7,428 bases of DNA, taken from positions 1-7,428 of the forward strand of contig CACZQT010000389.1 of NCBI GenBank assembly GCA_902783295.1, read 5' to 3'. A program made the position numbers and the translations under genes. This DNA comes from an uncultured Lachnospiraceae bacterium. Its GTDB lineage: Bacteria; Bacillota; Clostridia; Lachnospirales; Lachnospiraceae. Positions within the stretch are counted from its first letter, which is position 1. Each line of letters opens with the position of its first letter. The notes below the pieces were generated by a model. It had not been told where the DNA came from and ran no database searches. It saw only the letters and a program-made list of their open reading frames with translations. This document shows positions 7,146-7,428 of this stretch, one piece after another.

Positions 7146-7170
7146 ACTGTAAATACACGAACTATACAGT
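7146..7170. repeat. Inverted repeat ACTGTA-N13-TACAGT
   Basis: Perfect 6-bp arms (7146-7151 and 7165-7170) are separated by 13 nt, about 95 bp upstream of the candidate opp -35 box. It could be a binding site for a dimeric regulator. No regulator gene is visible in the window, and chance is not excluded. Confidence 0.25.
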
Positions 7171-7186
7171 AAAAATTAATCAGGAA

Positions 7187-7218
7187 GGGGCTGTCGCAAT
7201 AGTTAATACGGCAGCCCC
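7187..7218. repeat. GGGGCTGTCG stem-loop (terminator-like or insertion-sequence-end relic)
   Basis: The arms ggggctgtcg (7187-7196) and cggcagcccc (7209-7218) pair over 10 positions around a 12-nt loop. On the plus-strand transcript the only irregularity is one U-G wobble; on the minus-strand transcript that position is a mismatch. No proper T-run follows on either strand. Stems beginning GGGGCTGTC are common at the ends of some insertion sequences (IS1182-like) and in Firmicute terminators, so this may be a relic or a secondary terminator. Confidence 0.45.
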
Positions 7219-7222
7219 CTGA

Positions 7223-7266
7223 TAAATGATAAAAATCCGGCCTGGAGGCCGGATTTTTATCATTTA
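7223..7266. terminator. Bidirectional intrinsic terminator
   Basis: A perfect 20-bp inverted repeat with a 4-nt loop (7243-7246). The core is TCCGGCC/GGCCGGA, flanked by AAAAA on one side and TTTTT on the other, so a GC stem followed by a U-run forms on either strand. It most likely ends the leftward gene entering from the right edge and insulates the opp promoter. It would also stop any rightward transcript leaving the intergenic region. Confidence 0.85.
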
Positions 7267-7428
7267 CGCATGTCCAGCTTCTCCCCCCCGGATGTGGCAA
7301 ATGAAAAAGGGTGAGATCGATCGCGTGGTTTTTAAGAACGAGCAGTTCTTCTTCCTCTATAAGTGCGGATGTCATGCCCCGTTTGTATGCTTCCTGCCTG
7401 AACCGGTATGACCTGGCTGTAACATCGG
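7260..7428 (-). pseudogene. C-terminal end of an unrecognised leftward gene, possibly frameshifted at a G7 run
   Basis: A minus-strand frame is open from the right edge (first full codon at 7426) and reads DVTARSYRFRQEAYKRG, then MTSALIEEEELLVLKNHAID, with plausible codon use. Left of a run of seven G (7283-7289 as C on the plus strand), this frame continues straight through the terminator and on to a stop at about 7058, which is unlikely for a real gene end. If the run had one more G, the frame would switch to GGEKLDMRK and stop with TGA at 7262-7260, inside the terminator stem, as expected for a normal gene end. I do not recognise the family. It could be an intact gene with a sequencing error, a pseudogene, or a tract that varies in length. 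The alternative of no gene here is possible because only about 55 residues are visible. Confidence 0.35.

Larger units (their letters stand above)
6924..7259. other. AT-rich intergenic control region upstream of the opp operon
   Basis: This stretch has no supported gene. It holds, from right to left, most of a strong terminator, a GGGGCTG stem-loop, an ACTGTA inverted repeat, the candidate promoter with a palindrome at its start, and a leader of about 93 nt. I see no riboswitch or T-box motif in the leader. Part 7020-7180 is clearly richer in A and T than the coding sequence. Confidence 0.6.

Noticed and set aside
7226..7411. Plus-strand 61-codon frame at the right edge
   Set aside because: Its start lies inside the terminator stem and there is no ribosome site. 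The opposite strand gives a more plausible gene end stopping at the terminator.

Overview
The window is a bacterial peptide/nickel-type (Opp/Dpp) ABC transporter operon. Every real gene is on the minus strand, so transcription runs from the right edge to the left. In transcription order the genes are oppB and oppC (two permeases), oppA (extracytoplasmic binding protein), oppD and oppF (two ATPases), then an M20-family amidohydrolase/peptidase of the AbgB type. The amidohydrolase gene is cut by the left edge after 437 codons. The order B-C-A-D-F, with the binding protein in the middle, is less usual than A-B-C-D-F.

The genes are tightly packed. oppB to oppC is separated by 13 nt, oppD and oppF overlap by 8 nt, and oppF and the amidohydrolase overlap by 1 nt (TAATG). 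The two larger gaps, about 100 nt each, lie on either side of oppA. The gap before oppA holds two small GC-rich hairpins directly in front of its Shine-Dalgarno site. The likely system is: OppA captures a peptide-like substrate outside the membrane, OppBC carries it across, OppDF supplies ATP energy, and the cytoplasmic hydrolase cleaves an amide or peptide bond in the imported compound.

Right of oppB, 6924-7259 is an AT-rich regulatory region. It has a candidate promoter (TTGACA, 17 nt, TATATA) facing the operon, a small palindrome at the predicted transcription start, a stem-loop resembling ends of some insertion sequences, and a perfect 20-bp inverted repeat that is a good bidirectional intrinsic terminator. 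Beyond it, 7260-7428 appears to be the C-terminal end of another leftward gene. Its reading frame would end neatly at the terminator only if a run of seven G were one base longer.

Organism: strong GGAGG-type Shine-Dalgarno sites, roughly balanced base composition, cysteine-rich cytoplasmic enzymes and a peptide-uptake/peptidase cassette suggest an anaerobic amino-acid- or peptide-fermenting bacterium. OppA has a short signal peptide without a lipobox, which fits a diderm (for example Synergistota or Negativicutes) better than a typical Gram-positive. This is inference and cannot be settled from this window. I found no tRNA, rRNA, CRISPR array or intact mobile element. I see no clearly new system; the points worth checking are the coupling of transporter and hydrolase, the hairpins before oppA, and the possibly frameshifted gene end at the right.
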